From Vreelandella neptunia (GTDB lineage Bacteria > Pseudomonadota > Gammaproteobacteria > Pseudomonadales > Halomonadaceae): DNA of 64,000 bases. Made by a program: the position numbers and the translations under genes. Location of the stretch: the NCBI RefSeq assembly GCF_034479615.1, contig NZ_CP140255.1, positions 2,728,001 through 2,792,000 of the forward strand, in the 5' to 3' direction. The notes below the pieces were generated by a model. That model was given only the letters and a program-made list of their open reading frames with translations, had not been told where the DNA came from and did no database searches. Shown in pieces: positions 1 to 9,329 of this stretch; position 1 is the first letter of the stretch, and each line of letters begins with the position of its first letter.

Positions 1-22
1 ACACTGGGCTAGTAGCCAATAC

Positions 23-316
23 TTAGAGGGTACGATAGGCAGAATTATCGGTGGTTTCAGCATGCTCAACGATCATTTGTACGATTCGCCGCTGGCTCGG
101 CTCCTCGGGCCACTCGCGGTGCATCAGCCAGACAAACAGATCCTGATCTTCACCTTCAATGAGCTGCTGATAGGCCAGCTGATCCTCTTCGCTGAGATGG
201 TCAAACCGCTGTTCAAGAAACGGGATAAGCAGCAGATCAAGCTCCCACATGCCGCGCCGGGAGTGCCAGTAAAGCCGTTTGCGCAAAATGGCTGCTGGGG
301 AATTGTCGTCGTTCAA
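23..316 (-). CDS. sdhE: FAD assembly factor SdhE
   Basis: Small cytoplasmic factor of the SdhE/YgfY family, which promotes covalent flavinylation of the succinate dehydrogenase flavoprotein SdhA. The family hallmark RRGMWELD is present, followed by the conserved FLEQRF and DLFVWLM segments. The frame stays open upstream to an ATG at 388 (121 residues), but the family is about 90 residues long. A TATACT box lies inside that extension, and a GGAG precedes a TTG at 316, so the shorter 97-residue form is preferred. The start remains uncertain. The gene diverges from ihfB. Identity rests on the motif and length and is fairly sure. Confidence 0.85.
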   Translation of the reverse strand: MNDDNSPAAILRKRLYWHSRRGMWELDLLLIPFLEQRFDHLSEEDQLAYQQLIEGEDQDLFVWLMHREWPEEPSQRRIVQMIVEHAETTDNSAYRTL

Positions 317-522
317 CGTCAGCCGCTCCGATCTAATAAATGAAGGGTCAGTATACCTAAGCTGTGGGGTCGCGCCAGCGCCCTCCATCGCCTATGCTGT
401 TAATGAGTCTAGAACCTTGTTTTATCTGAATTGTTTTATACTGAATTGCGCAGTATGCTGAATTTGATGTTAGCGAGGTCGAGAGCGCGTCAAGGCCTTC
501 AATGTTCGCAGGGAGCCAACCG

Positions 523-819
523 ATGACTAAATCTGAATTAATCGAACAAATTGCGATGCGTCAGCCGGAGTTGTCCGCCAAAGATGTTGAAACGGCGGTG
601 CGTATTATCCTGGACGATATGACGGATTCTCTTTCTAGCGGTGGTCGCGTTGAGATCCGTGGTTTCGGCAGCTTTTCGCTGCACTACCGGGAGCCGCGGG
701 TAGGACGCAATCCAAAAACAGGCGATGCAGTTGATCTGGAAGGCAAGTACGTGCCGCACTTTAAGCCTGGGAAGGAGCTACGCGAGCAGGTAGACGCTAG
801 TCGAGCACTAGGCTACTAA
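523..819 (+). CDS. ihfB: Integration host factor subunit beta
   Basis: Beta subunit of the IHF heterodimer, a sequence-specific DNA-bending nucleoid protein of the HU/IHF family. The protein begins MTKSELIEQ and carries the DNA-binding beta-arm signature GRNPKTG after [13 protein letters not shown]. The ATG at 523 is chosen over the one at 502 because GGGAG sits seven bases before it and the resulting 98 residues match the family. In many gammaproteobacteria ihfB directly follows rpsA; here the upstream neighbour is the divergent sdhE. It heads a same-strand run with lapA and lapB, about 90 bp before lapA. Confidence 0.95.
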   Translation: MTKSELIEQIAMRQPELSAKDVETAVRIILDDMTDSLSSGGRVEIRGFGSFSLHYREPRVGRNPKTGDAVDLEGKYVPHFKPGKELREQVDASRALGY

Positions 820-908
820 AACGCGACTATTCATTTCTGTGGGATGACGTCGCCGCTTGAGTCGTACACAATAGCGCTACCGTGAACGTCACAGACTAGG
901 AAACTCAC

Positions 909-1214
909 ATGCGTTGGATCAAAGGGCTGATTCTAGCCGTTATTTTGCTGATAGTAGTGCTGGTCGGTATTCTGTTTGCCGTTAATAATCAGCAAACCAT
1001 TGCCTTAAACCTTATTTGGCTGGAGCTACCAGCGGTATCGCTGTCGGTTTGGCTGCTCGCGACGTTGGTGTTTGGCGTCATACTCGGCATGCTCGCCATG
1101 CTAGGTGTCTACGTGAGATTAAAAGCCACCCTGGCCCGCAGCCAGCGACAGAATAAGCAGCAGCGTAAAGAGCTCGATAGCCTACGCACCCAGGAGTTTA
1201 AGGAACTGGCATAA
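909..1214 (+). CDS. lapA: Lipopolysaccharide assembly protein LapA domain protein
   Basis: Small inner-membrane protein of the LapA (YciS, DUF1049) family, which works with LapB in controlling LPS synthesis through LpxC turnover. Two hydrophobic helices (about residues 5-25 and 40-68) are separated by the typical NNQQTIALNLIW segment, and a basic, Q/R/K-rich cytoplasmic tail follows. The 101-residue length fits the family. The stop codon at 1212-1214 is immediately followed by the lapB ATG, indicating translational coupling. AGGAAACTCAC precedes the start as a ribosome-binding site. Confidence 0.9.
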   Translation: MRWIKGLILAVILLIVVLVGILFAVNNQQTIALNLIWLELPAVSLSVWLLATLVFGVILGMLAMLGVYVRLKATLARSQRQNKQQRKELDSLRTQEFKELA

Positions 1215-2420
1215 ATGCTGGATGTCGCGCTGCTAAGCGTACTGTTGGTCGCCATTGCCATCGGTTACGGGTTAGGTTATCACCAAGCCGGACGCCGCCG
1301 ACATCGCTCCCGACCGCCCGCGGCCTCCTCGCAGGCGCTCTCCAGAGACTACTTCGTCGGGCTTAACTACCTGCTTAACGAGCAGCCCGACGAAGCGATC
1401 AATACCTTTATTAACGTGCTTGCAGTCAACAGCGAGACGGTTCATACCCATATCGCCCTCGGCAAACTGTTTCGCACCCGCGGCGAGGCTGATAAAGCGG
1501 TGAGCATTCACCAAAACCTGCTAGCACGTCCCGCCCTTTCCCAACACACCAACGAACAGATCCAGCTTGAGCTTGCCCGGGATTTTATGGCGCTTGGTGT
1601 TCATGACCGCGCACAGCGGCTACTCAATACGCTACTGGAGCATAGCGGTGATGATGATCACCGCTATGCTGCGAAACAGCTGCTCATTGATTTATTAGAG
1701 CGCGAAAAAGCGTGGCAGCAAGCCCTCGACGTTATCCAGCCGCTGCTTAAGCAGTATCCTAAGATGCGTCGTCCAGCGGCCCACTGGCTATGCGAGCTGG
1801 CTTTAGAGGAAATTAGCGAAGCCAGTCGACCACTGGCGAAAAAGCACCTCAAAAAAGCCCTGCAACTGGATGAAAACTGCGTTCGCGCCACCCTGCTACT
1901 AGCCGAATTAGAGATGGACAATGGGCACTATGACCGCGCGATTGAGCGATTAGACAACATCCCAGGGCAAGAGATAGCGCATATCCCCACCATGCTGCCC
2001 GCCCTCAAGCACGCCTATCTGCGCAATAATGATGAAGCTGGCTATGAAGCTCATCTATACCGGCTACTTGAGCAAGCGCCTTACACCAGTACGATTATTG
2101 CGCTAGGGCAGCTCGTGCATCAGCGTGAAGGGGTCGACAAAGCAATTGAGTTGATTGGTGAGCGATTGCGCGCCGTGCCGAGTTTAGGTGGGCTGGATTA
2201 TTTGATCGATCTGTATATTGAAAGCCAACGCCTGAGTGGAAAACCCTCCCCAGATACACGCCTACTGTTACTAAAACATCATACCGATGCGCTACTGCTT
2301 AATAGAACGCGTCATCGCTGCCAGCGCTGCGGCTTTGCCAGCGACGCGTTACAGTGGCAGTGCCCCAGCTGTCGCTTCTGGGGCACGATTAAGCCGGTCA
2401 TTGGCGTTGAGGGCGAATAG
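1215..2420 (+). CDS. lapB: Lipopolysaccharide assembly protein LapB (TPR protein)
   Basis: LapB (YciM) is an inner-membrane-anchored tetratricopeptide protein that adapts LpxC to FtsH proteolysis and coordinates LPS assembly. An N-terminal hydrophobic anchor (residues 1-20) is followed by TPR repeats. The C-terminus carries a rubredoxin-like metal-binding module with two CxxC pairs (CQRCGF and CPSC). The length of 401 residues is close to the 389 of E. coli LapB. The gene starts directly after lapA. It converges on pyrF, which in enterobacteria lies downstream on the same strand. Confidence 0.95.
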   Translation: MLDVALLSVLLVAIAIGYGLGYHQAGRRRHRSRPPAASSQALSRDYFVGLNYLLNEQPDEAINTFINVLAVNSETVHTHIALGKLFRTRGEADKAVSIHQNLLARPALSQHTNEQIQLELARDFMALGVHDRAQRLLNTLLEHSGDDDHRYAAKQLLIDLLEREKAWQQALDVIQPLLKQYPKMRRPAAHWLCELALEEISEASRPLAKKHLKKALQLDENCVRATLLLAELEMDNGHYDRAIERLDNIPGQEIAHIPTMLPALKHAYLRNNDEAGYEAHLYRLLEQAPYTSTIIALGQLVHQREGVDKAIELIGERLRAVPSLGGLDYLIDLYIESQRLSGKPSPDTRLLLLKHHTDALLLNRTRHRCQRCGFASDALQWQCPSCRFWGTIKPVIGVEGE

Positions 2421-2450
2421 TGCTCACAAAGCTAAGGTGTTCAAGGGTAT

Positions 2451-3152
2451 TTAGTGAACCCCTAGTTCCGCCTCAATCGCCTCAAGCGCTACCATGGGGT
2501 CGTCAGCCTGAGTAACGGGGCGACCGATGACCAGGTGGCTGCTTCCCTCTGCCATAGCCTCACTGGGGCTCATCGTCCGCTGCTGGTCATTAGCGACTGC
2601 AAAACTTGGCCGAATACCAGGGGTCACTTTCAAGAACGACTCACCGCATAGCGTTTTGATCCGCGCGGACTCCTGGGCCGAACAGACGACCCCTTGTAAG
2701 CCACTCTGCTTCGCCAGCAGCGCTAAGCGCTCCACGTGATCGGCGAGTGGTGCCTGAATACCCAGCTCTGCTAAATCAGCGGCCTGCATACTGGTCAATA
2801 CGGTAACGGCGATTAAATGGGTCGTTAGAGCATTCTGATCCAGGCGTTGCACTGCCGCCTCCATCATCCGGCGCCCGCCGCTGGCATGAACGTTGACCAT
2901 CCACACGCCCTGCTCAGCCGCCGCCTGCACGGCGCTGGCAACGGTATTGGGAATATCGTGAAATTTAAGATCCAGAAACACTTCAAACCCACGCCCATGC
3001 AGCGCCTCAAGCACCGCCGGGCCGCTGCGGGTAAATAGCTCCTTACCCACTTTCACACGGCACCGGGCGGGATCCAACTGATCAGCCATGCAAAGCGCGG
3101 CGTCTAGTGACGGGTAATCAAGGGCAATAATAATCGGGGAATCGGTGGCCAC
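2451..3152 (-). CDS. pyrF: Orotidine 5'-phosphate decarboxylase
   Basis: Catalyses the last step of de novo UMP synthesis, decarboxylation of OMP. The 233-residue protein shows the active-site segment [13 protein letters not shown] (the DxKxxD motif), an N-terminal IIALDYPS substrate-binding strand, and the TPGIRP and LVIGRPVT phosphate-binding loops. It is on the minus strand, convergent with lapB with about 30 bp between the stops. The upstream region to 3432 is shared with the divergent helix-hairpin-helix gene. Confidence 0.96.
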   Translation of the reverse strand: MATDSPIIIALDYPSLDAALCMADQLDPARCRVKVGKELFTRSGPAVLEALHGRGFEVFLDLKFHDIPNTVASAVQAAAEQGVWMVNVHASGGRRMMEAAVQRLDQNALTTHLIAVTVLTSMQAADLAELGIQAPLADHVERLALLAKQSGLQGVVCSAQESARIKTLCGESFLKVTPGIRPSFAVANDQQRTMSPSEAMAEGSSHLVIGRPVTQADDPMVALEAIEAELGVH

Positions 3153-3432
3153 AACGTTGCTCCAAATACGTTTTCGACCATTATATCAGCCTCTCCCCAC
3201 TCCTCGCTCCCCCGAGTGCAAGCTGCATGTAAGCCTTTTGCCATATATGAATAGCTAAAAACTTACAAGCGCCGTCATAGATCTCTTACAGAAACACGTT
3301 CTCAATAAAGCTAAGTTAGTAATGCATCGGCGTTTAACTTGCTCATTATTAATTCGGGCACGAGTAGAAACCTCTACTCAACGCCGCTTGTGCAATCCAA
3401 TCAACCCATCGTTATTAAAAGGATCATTGCAG

Positions 3433-3714
3433 ATGAACATGACAATTAAAGGGATATTGGCCGCCCTACTGCTGAGCATTAGCTTAGGACTTTCCAGTGG
3501 CGTGCTGGCCCAAGAGGTAGCCCCAATTAACGTCAATACAGCCGACGCTGAGCTGCTGGCCGAACTACCGGGTATTGGGCCCAGTCGAGCCGACGCGATC
3601 ATTGAAGAGCGCGAAACCAATGGCGCCTTTGAAAGCGCTGCAGACCTTGAGCGTGTCAATGGTATTGGGCCAGCCACCGTTGACCGCATGCGCGATCAAG
3701 TGACATTTGAATAA
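3433..3714 (+). CDS. ComEA-family helix-hairpin-helix protein
   Basis: Small secreted or periplasmic protein of 93 residues with a signal peptide (hydrophobic core LLLSISLGLSS, cleavage near VLAQ) and a ComEA-type double helix-hairpin-helix domain. The motif INVNTADAELLAELPGIG and a second VNGIGPATV turn are visible. ComEA proteins bind DNA during competence uptake, but stand-alone short forms are widespread and their role is not settled. The frame is open from 3322, but only the ATG at 3433 gives a proper signal peptide and an AAGGA upstream. It diverges from pyrF. Confidence 0.85.
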   Translation: MNMTIKGILAALLLSISLGLSSGVLAQEVAPINVNTADAELLAELPGIGPSRADAIIEERETNGAFESAADLERVNGIGPATVDRMRDQVTFE

Positions 3715-3746
3715 CCTCATTGAAGCGCATATTGATCGTTAAAAGT

Positions 3747-3784
3747 CCACAAAGCCCGGTGCTTACCCAAGCCGGGCTTTGTGG
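3747..3784 (-). terminator. Rho-independent terminator after prpD
   Basis: A perfect 13-bp inverted repeat (CCACAAAGCCCGG and its complement, 12-nt loop) lies just beyond the prpD stop. Read on the minus strand it is followed by ACTTTT, a T-tract. It may also stop the convergent helix-hairpin-helix transcript, since TTTT occurs shortly after the hairpin on the plus strand. Confidence 0.85.
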
Positions 3785-3795
3785 ATAGCGTGCTT

Positions 3796-5280
3796 TTAAA
3801 TCATCCACATATCCAAGAATTTGTGTACCGGCATTGCTTCAAGGGTTGTCTGACGGCTGCATATTTCGGCAATTGTTTGGCAACGACTTGCTGGAAAGCG
3901 GGTCGCTAAATTGCGCTCAAACTTTTCAACCAATAGCGGCATCCCCTCTTCCCGACGACGTCGATGGCCTACCGGGTACTCCACTACGATTTTATCAGAC
4001 GCACTCCCATCGCTGAAAAATACCTGCACCGCATTGGCGATAGAGCGCTTCTCAGGGTCATGGTAATCCGCCGAATACTCAGCGTTTTCTTCTACCACCA
4101 TCTTATTACGCAGCTCATCTATCAGCGGATGCTCCTCATGAAAGCTATCTTCATAGTGCTCAGCATTAAGCGCACCAAAGATAAGCGGCACCGCGGTCAT
4201 GTATTGCAGGCAGTGGTCGCGATCCGCCGGATTGGCGAGTGCGCCGGTTTTGGAAATAATCCGAATAGCCGAATCGTGGGTGGTGAGTACAATCCTATCG
4301 ATCTCGGCCAAGCGCTCCTTCACCTGCGGGTGGAGGGTTACGGCGGCTTCACAGGCGGTCTGGGCGTGAAATTCAGCCGGGAAGGAGATCTTAAACAGAA
4401 TATTCTCCATCACGTAGCTACCAAACTCCCGCTGAAAGCGTAGGCGACGGTCAGCTTCCGGCTTGAGGCTCAAATCTTTGTTGGCATGACTGAACAGCAC
4501 ATCGTAGAAGCCCCATTGGGGCGCTGACAGCGCGCTGGGAATACCCATTTCACCACGCAGGGCGATATCCGCTAAGCGCACGCCCCGTGAAGTGGCATCC
4601 CCTGCGGCCCAGCTTTTACGCGAACCGGCGTTGGGCGCATGACGATAGGTGCGCAGGCTCTGACCATCTACCCAGGCGTGGGAGAGCGCCGAGAGCAACT
4701 GCTCGCGATTGGCGCCCAACAGTTTGGCGGCCAGCGCCGTAGAGGCGACTTTCACCAGCACCACGTGATCGAGGCCAACGCGGTTGAAGCTATTCTCCAG
4801 CGCCAGCACCCCCTGAATCTCATGAGCCATGATCATGGCGTTGAGCACATCGCGCATTGTAAGCGCAGCGTCGCCTTGTGCAACCCGCTGCTGTGAAAGG
4901 TGGTCAGCAACGGCGAGTATCCCACCCAGATTATCGGAGGGGTGACCCCACTCGGCGGCAAGCCAGGTGTCGTTATAATCCAACCAGCGGATGATACAGC
5001 CGATATCCCACGCCGCCTTAACCGGGTCCAGGCGAAGCGACGTGCCGGGCACTCGTGCCCCAAACGGAACCACCGTGCCTTCCACTATCGCCCCCAGATG
5101 CTTAGTACATTCAGGGAAACGTAGCGCCAACAGCCCGCAGCCAAGCGTATCCATTAAGCAGTAGCGGGCGGTTTCCAATGCCTCCTGTGACTCCACCTGA
5201 TAATTGAGCACGTAGTCAGCAATGGCCTGTAGCTCGGGGTCGTAATCAGGCCGCTGATTGGTTTCGGATGTGGCGGACAT
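3796..5280 (-). CDS. prpD: 2-methylcitrate dehydratase PrpD
   Basis: MmgE/PrpD-family dehydratase of the 2-methylcitrate cycle for propionyl-CoA oxidation. The 494-residue length matches Pseudomonas PrpD. Conserved segments include [10 protein letters not shown], the [20 protein letters not shown] stretch, and the [14 protein letters not shown] motif. In organisms with AcnD and PrpF the dehydration is done mainly by AcnD. PrpD here is the last gene of the operon, 52 bp after prpF, and ends at a strong hairpin. Confidence 0.95.
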   Translation of the reverse strand: MSATSETNQRPDYDPELQAIADYVLNYQVESQEALETARYCLMDTLGCGLLALRFPECTKHLGAIVEGTVVPFGARVPGTSLRLDPVKAAWDIGCIIRWLDYNDTWLAAEWGHPSDNLGGILAVADHLSQQRVAQGDAALTMRDVLNAMIMAHEIQGVLALENSFNRVGLDHVVLVKVASTALAAKLLGANREQLLSALSHAWVDGQSLRTYRHAPNAGSRKSWAAGDATSRGVRLADIALRGEMGIPSALSAPQWGFYDVLFSHANKDLSLKPEADRRLRFQREFGSYVMENILFKISFPAEFHAQTACEAAVTLHPQVKERLAEIDRIVLTTHDSAIRIISKTGALANPADRDHCLQYMTAVPLIFGALNAEHYEDSFHEEHPLIDELRNKMVVEENAEYSADYHDPEKRSIANAVQVFFSDGSASDKIVVEYPVGHRRRREEGMPLLVEKFERNLATRFPASRCQTIAEICSRQTTLEAMPVHKFLDMWMI

Positions 5281-5332
5281 AGCACTCTCCTGTTGTATAC
5301 CGATCCATTCAGTATGGCCCAGCGAGGGTTTA

Positions 5333-6535
5333 TTAAAAGCTGTCGCCGGGTATACGAACTACCCCCTCCATCAACACCCGCGCACTGCGGCTCATGATTG
5401 CCTGCTCAATATGCCAGCGCCCATCTACTAGGTTTGCTTCCGCACCCACACGAAGACTTCCGGAAGGATGACCAAAAGTAACCTCGTTTCGCTTACCTCC
5501 ACCGGCGGCTAGGTTCACCACAGTGCCTTCAATCGCCGCTGCGGCTGCTATAGCAACGGCTGCAGTGCCCATCATGGCGTGGTGTAGTTTGCCCATGGAG
5601 AGCGCTCGCACCAGCAGGTCGATATCGGCCGCCTGAACGTTTTTACCGCTCGATGATATGTAATCCGCCGGTGGGCTAACAAAAGCCACTTTGGGCGTGT
5701 GCTGGCGACTGGCGGCTTCGCTGACGTCGTTGATCAACCCCATACGAACTGCACCGTGGGCACGAATGGTTTCAAACATAGCCAGGGCTTTGCTGTCGCT
5801 ATTGATGGCATCCTGCAGCTCGGCGCCGGTGTAACCAATGTCAGCGGCGTTAACAAATACAGTGGGAATACCGGCATTAATCAGGGTCGCTTTCAATATC
5901 CCCACGCCTGGCACGTCAAGCTGATCAATGAGATTACCGGTGGGAAAAATGGCCCCCTCGCCATCGGCCGGATCCATAAAGGCCACAGGAATCTCGGCAG
6001 CGGGAAAGGTCACGCCATCCAGCTCAAAATCGCCGGTCTCCTGCACTTCGCCATTGACGATAGGCACCCGTGAGACGATGGTTTTCTGGATATTCATCTG
6101 CCAAATGCGTACCTCGGCCACCCCGTTTTCAGGAATACGCGCAGGGTCAACAAGACCATTGGTAATTGCGAAAGGGCCGACCGCCGCGGAGAGGTTGCCG
6201 CAGTTACCGCTCCAATCCACATAGGGCTTGTCGATGGAGACCTGACCGAACAGGTAATCCACATCGTGTTCGGCTGACTCACTTTTCGACAGAATCACCG
6301 TCTTGCTAGTGCTTGAAGTGGCGCCCCCCATACCATCAATCTGCTTTTCGTAGGGGTCGGGGCTGCCGATTACCCGCAGCAGCAACTGATCCCGTGCGAC
6401 ACCCGGCCGCTGTGCCGCTTCGGGTAGGTCACTTAGTTTAAAAAACACGCCCTTACTGGTACCGCCGCGCATATAGGTTGCGGGTATTTTTATTTGCGGT
6501 ACGGGGTTTGTTTGCACTGAATCGCTGCTCATCAT
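5333..6535 (-). CDS. prpF: AcnD-accessory protein PrpF (methylaconitate isomerase)
   Basis: PrpF-family protein with a diaminopimelate-epimerase-like fold. It isomerises 2-methylaconitate and is required with AcnD when PrpD does not suffice. The N-terminal [11 protein letters not shown] motif, the [15 protein letters not shown] segment and the [17 protein letters not shown] active-site Cys region are visible. An AGGAG at 6543-6547 is placed correctly for the ATG at 6535 but too close to an upstream GTG at 6541, so 6535 is chosen (400 residues). That ribosome-binding site directly follows the T-tract of the acnD-prpF hairpin. Confidence 0.94.
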   Translation of the reverse strand: MMSSDSVQTNPVPQIKIPATYMRGGTSKGVFFKLSDLPEAAQRPGVARDQLLLRVIGSPDPYEKQIDGMGGATSSTSKTVILSKSESAEHDVDYLFGQVSIDKPYVDWSGNCGNLSAAVGPFAITNGLVDPARIPENGVAEVRIWQMNIQKTIVSRVPIVNGEVQETGDFELDGVTFPAAEIPVAFMDPADGEGAIFPTGNLIDQLDVPGVGILKATLINAGIPTVFVNAADIGYTGAELQDAINSDSKALAMFETIRAHGAVRMGLINDVSEAASRQHTPKVAFVSPPADYISSSGKNVQAADIDLLVRALSMGKLHHAMMGTAAVAIAAAAAIEGTVVNLAAGGGKRNEVTFGHPSGSLRVGAEANLVDGRWHIEQAIMSRSARVLMEGVVRIPGDSF

Positions 6536-6553
6536 TACCACTCCTAAAAAAAT

Positions 6554-6627
6554 AACCCGGTGCTCTAAGCTTGTTTCGAAAAGCTAGATTCGAAAAACTA
6601 GGTTCGAAAAGCTAAAGGCACCGGGTT
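6554..6627 (-). terminator. Intercistronic hairpin with T-tract between acnD and prpF
   Basis: A 10-bp inverted repeat (AACCCGGTGC / GCACCGGGTT) encloses a 54-nt loop. On the minus strand the distal arm is followed by A and seven T residues, then the prpF ribosome-binding site. It has the form of an intrinsic terminator or attenuator inside the operon, though the long loop lowers certainty. An RNA-processing or stabilising hairpin is the alternative. Confidence 0.6.
6573..6614. repeat. Three tandem 14-bp repeats in the acnD-prpF loop
   Basis: Three head-to-tail 14-bp units at 6573-6586, 6587-6600 and 6601-6614 share the core TTCGAAAARCTA. Each holds the palindrome TTCGAA. Only one to three positions differ between units. 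They occupy the loop of the intercistronic hairpin. Confidence 0.85.
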
Positions 6628-6652
6628 CTCTCGGTCAGCTAGGCCACTTCAA

Positions 6653-9262
6653 TTAAGCCGCCGTGGACTCAAGAAAGTCTTGGGCAAAGCGCTGCAGTAC
6701 ACCACCGGCGGTGTAAATCGACACCTCCTCGGCGGTGTCCAAACGGCACTTCACCGCAACCTGCTCGCTGTCACCGTTTTGGCGGTGGATCACCAGGGTG
6801 AGCATCGCCCCTGGCGAAACGGTGCCTTCGACATCAAAGGTTTCAGTGCCGTCCAGGCCCAGTGTCATACGCGTAGTCCCAGGCTCAAACTCCAGCGGCA
6901 TCACCCCCATACCGATCAGGTTGGTGCGGTGGATACGCTCAAAGCCTTCGGCGGCAATCGCTTCCACCCCCGCCAGCGCCACGCCTTTAGCCGCCCAATC
7001 ACGCGAGGAGCCCTGGCCGTAATCCGCCCCGGCAATAATGATCAGCGGCTGCTTGCGAGCCATATAGGTTTCAATCGCCTCCCACATGCGGGTGACTTGG
7101 CCTTCCGGCTCTACCCGCGCCAGCGAGCCCTGTTTAACGTTGCCGTCGGCATCGCGCACCATCTCGTTGAACAATTTCGGGTTGGCGAAGGTGGCCCGCT
7201 GAGCAGTTAGGTGGTCACCGCGGTGGGTGGCGTAGGAGTTAAAGTCCTCTTCAGGCAGGCCCATTTTGGCCAAGTATTCGCCCGCTGCGCTGTTCAACTG
7301 AATAGCGTTGGAAGGCGACAGGTGGTCGGTAGTGATATTGTCCGGCAGGATCGCCAGCGGCCGCATGCCTTTGAGGGTGCGTACTTTCGCCATATTGCCC
7401 TCCCAATAAGGCGGCCGGCGGATATAGGTGCTCTGGGGCCGCCAGTCATACAGCGGGCTGACCTGGGCGCGGGCGCTCTTATCCAGATCGAACATGGGGA
7501 TATAGGTCTGACGGAACTGCTCCGGCTTCACCGATGATTTGACGATCGCGTCGATCTCTTCATCCGCTGGCCAGATATCTTTCAAGGTGACTGGGTTGCC
7601 CGCCTGATCCACGCCCAGGACGTCTTTTTCGATATCAAAGCGAATCGTGCCCGCAATGGCGTAGGCGACCACCAGGGGCGGTGACGCCAAAAACGCCTGC
7701 TGGGCGTGGGGGTGAATGCGCCCATCGAAGTTGCGGTTGCCAGAAAGCACGGCGGTCGCATAGAGATCCCGCTCAATAATCTCCTGCTGAATTTTTGGAT
7801 CCAGCGCCCCGGACATACCGTTGCAGGTAGTACAGGCGTAGGCCACCACCCCGAAGCCAAGATTTTCCAGTTCGCTCATCAAACCGGCTTCTTCCAGGTA
7901 CATCTTGACGGTTTTCGAGCCCGGCGCCAGCGACGACTTCACCCACGGCTTACGCAGCAGACCCAGCCGATTGGCGTTACGGGCAATTAGCCCGGCGGCA
8001 ACCATATTACGTGGGTTAGAGGTATTGGTGCAGCTGGTGATGGCGGCGATGATAACCGCGCCATCGGGCATTTTGCCCGCTTTCTCTTCCGCCTGTGCTG
8101 CCTCAAGCCCTACCGCAATGCCGCGCTGTGCCAGTTCTGAAGTAGGCAAATGAGCGTGGGGATTGGAAGGCCCCGCCAGAGTGCGTTTCACCGATGAGAG
8201 GTCAAAGGTTAGCACTCGCTCATACTCAACCTCGGTCAAGCTATCCGCCCACAGGCCGGTGTGCTTGGCGTAGGTTTCAACCAGTGCAACCTGTTCATCT
8301 TCACGGCCGGTAATTTTCAGGTAATCGATAGTTTGGCCATCGATGTAGAACATCGCCGCGGTCGCGCCGTACTCGGGGGTCATATTGGAAATAGTGGCGC
8401 GATCGCCGACCGTTAGGGCATCGGCGCCTTCGCCGTAAAACTCTAAATACGCGCCGACGACGCGCTCTTTACGCAGAAACTCGGTAATCGCCAGCACCAT
8501 ATCGGTACCGGTAATGCCAGGTTGCAGCTTGCCGGTCAGCTCCACGCCGACGATATCCGGCAGGCGCATCATGGAGGCACGGCCCAGCATGACGCTTTCA
8601 GCTTCCAAGCCACCCACACCTACGGAGATAACGCCCAGGGCATCGACCATGGGTGTATGGCTATCGGTACCCACACAGGTATCCGGGTAGGCAATGCCGT
8701 CGCGGTTCTGTACCACTGGCGACATCTTCTCCAGATTGATCTGGTGCATGATGCCGTTGCCCGGGGGAATCACATCAACGTTTTCAAAGGCCGTTTTAGT
8801 CCAGTTAATAAAGTGGAAGCGGTCATCGTTGCGGCGGTCTTCAATGGCGCGGTTTTTCTCGAAGGCGCCCTCTTCCGACCCTGCGTGCTCCACCGCCAGC
8901 GAGTGGTCAACGATTAGCTGGGTAGGCACTACAGGATTGACCTTGGCGGGGTCGCCGCCCTTTTCAGCGATGGCGTCACGCAGCCCGGCTAAGTCCACCA
9001 GTGCGGTCTGGCCGAGAATATCGTGGCAGACCACGCGCGCGGGGTACCAAGGGAAATCCAGGTCACTCTTGCGCTCGATCAGCTGTTTTAGCGCATCGGT
9101 AAGCAGTTCAGGATCGCAGCGGCGCACCAACTGCTCCGCCAGCACACGTGAGGTATAGGGCAGCTGCGCATAGGCTCCGGGCTGAATATCTTCCACCGCC
9201 TCGCGAGCATCAAAAAACTCAAGCGCTGTGCCAGGCAGGGGTTTACGGTATTGGGTATTCAT
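6653..9262 (-). CDS. acnD: Fe/S-dependent 2-methylisocitrate dehydratase AcnD
   Basis: Aconitase-superfamily [4Fe-4S] enzyme that dehydrates 2-methylcitrate in the methylcitrate cycle together with PrpF. Cluster ligands are visible as SCTNTSNP (about residue 411) and CTTCNG (about 477 and 480). The GTDSHTPM and QGSSRDWAAKG swivel-domain motifs are intact. The start is set at the ATG at 9262 because family members begin MNT-x-(Y/F)RK; a GTG at 9277 is also in frame. The resulting length of 869 residues is normal. It lies between prpC and prpF, with hairpins on both sides. Confidence 0.96.
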   Translation of the reverse strand: MNTQYRKPLPGTALEFFDAREAVEDIQPGAYAQLPYTSRVLAEQLVRRCDPELLTDALKQLIERKSDLDFPWYPARVVCHDILGQTALVDLAGLRDAIAEKGGDPAKVNPVVPTQLIVDHSLAVEHAGSEEGAFEKNRAIEDRRNDDRFHFINWTKTAFENVDVIPPGNGIMHQINLEKMSPVVQNRDGIAYPDTCVGTDSHTPMVDALGVISVGVGGLEAESVMLGRASMMRLPDIVGVELTGKLQPGITGTDMVLAITEFLRKERVVGAYLEFYGEGADALTVGDRATISNMTPEYGATAAMFYIDGQTIDYLKITGREDEQVALVETYAKHTGLWADSLTEVEYERVLTFDLSSVKRTLAGPSNPHAHLPTSELAQRGIAVGLEAAQAEEKAGKMPDGAVIIAAITSCTNTSNPRNMVAAGLIARNANRLGLLRKPWVKSSLAPGSKTVKMYLEEAGLMSELENLGFGVVAYACTTCNGMSGALDPKIQQEIIERDLYATAVLSGNRNFDGRIHPHAQQAFLASPPLVVAYAIAGTIRFDIEKDVLGVDQAGNPVTLKDIWPADEEIDAIVKSSVKPEQFRQTYIPMFDLDKSARAQVSPLYDWRPQSTYIRRPPYWEGNMAKVRTLKGMRPLAILPDNITTDHLSPSNAIQLNSAAGEYLAKMGLPEEDFNSYATHRGDHLTAQRATFANPKLFNEMVRDADGNVKQGSLARVEPEGQVTRMWEAIETYMARKQPLIIIAGADYGQGSSRDWAAKGVALAGVEAIAAEGFERIHRTNLIGMGVMPLEFEPGTTRMTLGLDGTETFDVEGTVSPGAMLTLVIHRQNGDSEQVAVKCRLDTAEEVSIYTAGGVLQRFAQDFLESTAA

Positions 9263-9296
9263 AGCAGACAGACTCACAAGAAGGGGGCTGAAAAAA

Positions 9297-9319
9297 GCCC
9301 GGTGTCCAAGTCACCGGGC
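9297..9319 (-). terminator. Intrinsic terminator-like hairpin between prpC and acnD
   Basis: Perfect 8-bp stem (GCCCGGTG / CACCGGGC) with a 7-nt loop, followed on the minus strand by six T residues. It sits within the 67-bp gap between the prpC stop and the acnD start. The form is that of a canonical intrinsic terminator placed inside the operon, so partial read-through is inferred. Confidence 0.75.
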
Positions 9320-9329
9320 AGCAGGCGGT

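Noticed and set aside
3322-3432. N-terminal extension of the helix-hairpin-helix protein
   Set aside because: It would hide the signal peptide, and the ATG at 3433 has a plausible ribosome-binding site.
6680-7210. 176-codon plus-strand open frame
   Set aside because: Antisense shadow of acnD, which is conserved throughout; G/C-rich codons keep the opposite frame open.
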